NCBI GenBank assembly: GCA_012519645.1
Contig: JAAYPU010000340.1
Coordinates: 1 to 7,503 of the forward strand
Reading direction: 5' to 3'
Length of the DNA stretch: 7,503 bases
Source: Clostridiales bacterium
GTDB lineage: Bacteria; Bacillota; Clostridia; Peptostreptococcales; JAAYPU01
Both the position numbers and the translations under genes were made by a program. Position 1 is the stretch's first letter; each line of letters opens with the position of its first letter. The notes below the pieces were generated by a model that saw only the letters and a program-made list of their open reading frames with translations, had not been told where the DNA came from and searched no databases. Below are positions 6,504 to 7,503 of the stretch, in pieces.

Positions 6504-6518
6504 GAAAAGTTTTGCTTT
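6501..6518. repeat. Right arm of imperfect inverted repeat paired with 6337-6352
   Basis: The reverse complement of this arm matches 6337-6352, apart from a short internal length difference of 2 nt. The shared core is AAAGCAAAA / TTTTGCTTT. The TTTTGCTTT 9-mer occurs again at 6539-6547. The arms are about 150 bp apart. Confidence 0.5.
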
Positions 6519-6533
6519 ATATTATAAATGGCA

Positions 6534-6559
6534 GAAGATTTTGCTTTCGCAAAACCTTC
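6534..6559 (-). other. Small hairpin just after rnc, GAAA tetraloop on the transcript strand
   Basis: Arms 6534-6544 and 6549-6559 pair over 11 positions around a 4-nt loop. The only mismatch on the plus strand (6538/6555) becomes a G-U pair in minus-strand RNA, and the loop there is GAAA closed by C-G, a stable GNRA tetraloop. Both facts fit an RNA made in the rnc-smc direction. No U-tract follows, so it is not a typical intrinsic terminator. It may be a 3'-end stabiliser or processing site, or a copy of a hairpin repeat, because its core resembles hairpins at 6326-6349 and 1640-1662. Confidence 0.55.
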
Positions 6560-6579
6560 CTTTACTTTCATCTTATATC

Positions 6580-7284
6580 TTATTTATCGTTTATATTTTT
6601 TAGTGCAGCTTTGGCGGCATTCTGCTCGGCTTCTTTTTTATTTCGTCCGCAGCCGCTCCCTTTTATCTCATTCCCTATTGAGACATTAACATAAAAGGTT
6701 TTATTATGGTCCGGGCCTTCTTCTTTTACTGTTTCATATTGTATAGCTAAATCCGATTGTCCTTGAATAATCTCCTGAAGTCGGGTTTTATAATCCGAAT
6801 ACAGCTTCCCATGTACCGCATCATCAATAGTATCTCTTAACTTTTCCAAAATAAATTTTCGTGCAATATCCCAGCCGCCATCTAAATATACAGCACCAAA
6901 AAGAGCTTCCAGTGTATCAGCTAGAAGAGAGTTCCTGTTTCTGCCTCCGGTATTCTCTTCTCCCTTCCCTAAAAGAAAGAATTCACCAAGATGTAGCTTC
7001 GCCCCACATTCGGCAAGAGAACTCTCGCACACAATACTTGCACGCATTCTAGTAAGCTCTCCCTCTTCGCATGTTTTTAATTTATTATATAAATACTCGG
7101 ATATAACCGCATCCAAAATTGCATCACCCAGAAATTCCAGTCTCTCATTATTGTCTTTATAAGACTTTTTCTTTTCATTTATATAGGAACTATGGGTCAA
7201 TGCTTTATTTAATAATTCACTATCTTTAAAATCATATTTGATTATTTCCATAAAGCGATACAGTTCATTAACTCTTGAATTCAT
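6580..7284 (-). CDS. rnc: Ribonuclease III
   Basis: This 234-aa protein is an Mg-dependent endonuclease for double-stranded RNA. In bacteria it processes the rRNA precursor and cuts structured mRNAs and antisense duplexes in the cytoplasm. The N-terminal endonuclease domain (about 10-155) carries the family signature ERLEFLGDA at 47-55. The expected four acidic catalytic residues are present: E50, D54, D123 and E126 (in LADTLEALFG). A double-stranded RNA binding domain follows (about 163-232): DYKTRLQEIIQ, then GPDHNKTFYV, and a C-terminal GRNKKEAEQNAAKAAL helix. Length is close to the family norm (B. subtilis about 249). The ATG start has a good Shine-Dalgarno site and a candidate promoter. 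The gene is followed by a hairpin-rich 311-bp gap before smc, so its own transcript may contain substrates for the enzyme; that last point is inference. Confidence 0.97.
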   Translation of the reverse strand: MNSRVNELYRFMEIIKYDFKDSELLNKALTHSSYINEKKKSYKDNNERLEFLGDAILDAVISEYLYNKLKTCEEGELTRMRASIVCESSLAECGAKLHLGEFFLLGKGEENTGGRNRNSLLADTLEALFGAVYLDGGWDIARKFILEKLRDTIDDAVHGKLYSDYKTRLQEIIQGQSDLAIQYETVKEEGPDHNKTFYVNVSIGNEIKGSGCGRNKKEAEQNAAKAALKNINDK

Positions 7285-7290
7285 TTATTT

Positions 7291-7296
7291 CACCTT
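7291..7296 (-). promoter_or_regulatory. Ribosome binding site of rnc
   Basis: AAGGTG lies 6 nt upstream of the ATG at 7282-7284 on the minus strand. It supports that ATG as the rnc start. Confidence 0.75.
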
Positions 7297-7316
7297 ATAA
7301 CAGTTAAATTATTCCT

Positions 7317-7345
7317 ATTATACCATAGACTGTGAGCATTGTTTA
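7317..7345 (-). promoter_or_regulatory. Candidate sigma-A promoter for rnc, overlapping the fabF stop codon
   Basis: On the minus strand a perfect TATAAT (7317-7322) is preceded by TGG, which gives an extended -10 (TGnTATAAT). A 17-bp spacer separates it from TAAACA (7340-7345), which matches TTGACA at four of six positions and includes the fabF TAA. The predicted start would be near 7309-7311, giving a leader of about 25 nt that contains the rnc ribosome binding site. It would let rnc-smc-ftsY be expressed apart from the fatty acid genes. This rests on motif match only. Confidence 0.55.
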
Positions 7346-7503
7346 TTTATAGCTTGAAATAATTATTGATGCATTATGTCCGCCAAAACCAAATGAATTA
7401 GAAATTGCTTTATCTACTTTCTGCTCTCTTCCCTTATTAGGAACGTAATCTAAGTCACAATCCGGATCAGGTGTTTTATAATTGATTGTTGGATGTATAA
7501 AGC
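7343..7503 (-). CDS. fabF: 3-oxoacyl-ACP synthase II (FabF), C-terminal fragment, cut by window edge
   Basis: The minus strand encodes 52 residues and a TAA stop, open at the window edge; the first complete codon visible is F of FIHPTINY. The segment matches the C-terminal end of beta-ketoacyl-ACP synthase II: a PTINY...PDPDCDLDYVPN stretch, then the glycine-rich NSFGFGGHNAS motif and a short hydrophobic strand ending SYK. In the family this enzyme condenses malonyl-ACP with a growing acyl-ACP in the cytoplasmic type II fatty acid synthesis pathway. The catalytic Cys and two His residues lie upstream, outside the window, so activity cannot be judged. It sits 58 bp upstream of rnc on the same strand, with no terminator visible between them, so read-through into rnc is likely. 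The closely related FabB-type synthases share this tail, but FabF is the usual Firmicutes form. Confidence 0.93.
   Translation of the reverse strand, partial: FIHPTINYKTPDPDCDLDYVPNKGREQKVDKAISNSFGFGGHNASIIISSYK

Larger units (their letters stand above)
6269..6579. other. 311-bp rnc-smc gap filled with repeats and hairpins, no gene
   Basis: No credible reading frame lies in this gap. In plus order it holds the smc ribosome binding site (6272-6279), an inverted heptamer array (6288-6315), a hairpin (6326-6349), a 63-bp heptamer array (6386-6448), a 16-bp AT palindrome (6471-6486), and a second hairpin beside rnc (6534-6559). Two longer inverted pairs also occur: 6302-6314 with 6429-6441 (13 nt exact) and 6337-6352 with 6501-6518 (imperfect). 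These two pairs are interleaved, so they cannot both form as simple nested stems. The gap is long for a housekeeping operon and looks repeat-derived. Confidence 0.7.

Noticed and set aside
6534..6559. Intrinsic terminator of rnc
   Set aside because: The stem is good, but neither strand has a T-tract after it.
314..7052. Plus-strand and internal minus-strand open frames of 60-85 codons, for example 1931-2182, 3153-3410, 6009-6245 and 4444-4635
   Set aside because: They lie opposite or inside strongly supported genes, show no recognisable motif, and are expected by chance from the codon use of those genes.
1..7503. Defence island, toxin-antitoxin pair or prophage
   Set aside because: All full genes are housekeeping or redox enzymes on one strand; no small paired genes, integrase or transposase is present.

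Overview
The window reads as a stretch of a low-GC, anaerobic Firmicute chromosome, most likely of the class Clostridia. The grounds are AT-rich third positions, strong AGGAGG-type ribosome binding sites, one TTG and one GTG start, the Firmicutes-type order fabF-rnc-smc-ftsY, and an [FeFe]-hydrogenase-type protein, a family typical of strict anaerobes. The genus cannot be fixed from this sequence.

All genes lie on the minus strand and are transcribed from high to low coordinates. In transcription order they are: the last 52 codons of fabF (7343-7503, cut by the window edge); rnc, RNase III (6580-7284); a 311-bp gap full of repeats and hairpins; smc, the chromosome-organising ATPase (2717-6268, TTG start); ftsY, the SRP receptor GTPase (1762-2703, GTG start, 13 bp after smc); a 140-bp repeat-bearing gap; a 458-aa iron-sulfur protein with a complete set of H-cluster motifs (245-1621); and a 244-bp tail holding a 123-bp element with terminal inverted repeats, then a terminator-like hairpin. 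No gene is visibly broken.

The rnc-smc-ftsY block is a conserved housekeeping cluster for RNA processing, chromosome compaction and membrane protein targeting. It follows fatty acid synthesis, as is common in Firmicutes. The usual next genes (ylxM, ffh) are replaced here by the hydrogenase-like gene, which has its own leader hairpin and ribosome binding site and is probably only a neighbour.

The coding regions hold no evident new system. The unusual content is in the gaps. These carry tandem arrays with a strict 7-bp period whose heptamer changes along the array, a run of about 20 bp shared between two gaps, three small hairpins with a common TGC-loop-GCA core, and the 123-bp element with a GC-rich left half. 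Genome-wide searches, which could not be run here, would show whether these are dispersed repeat families.
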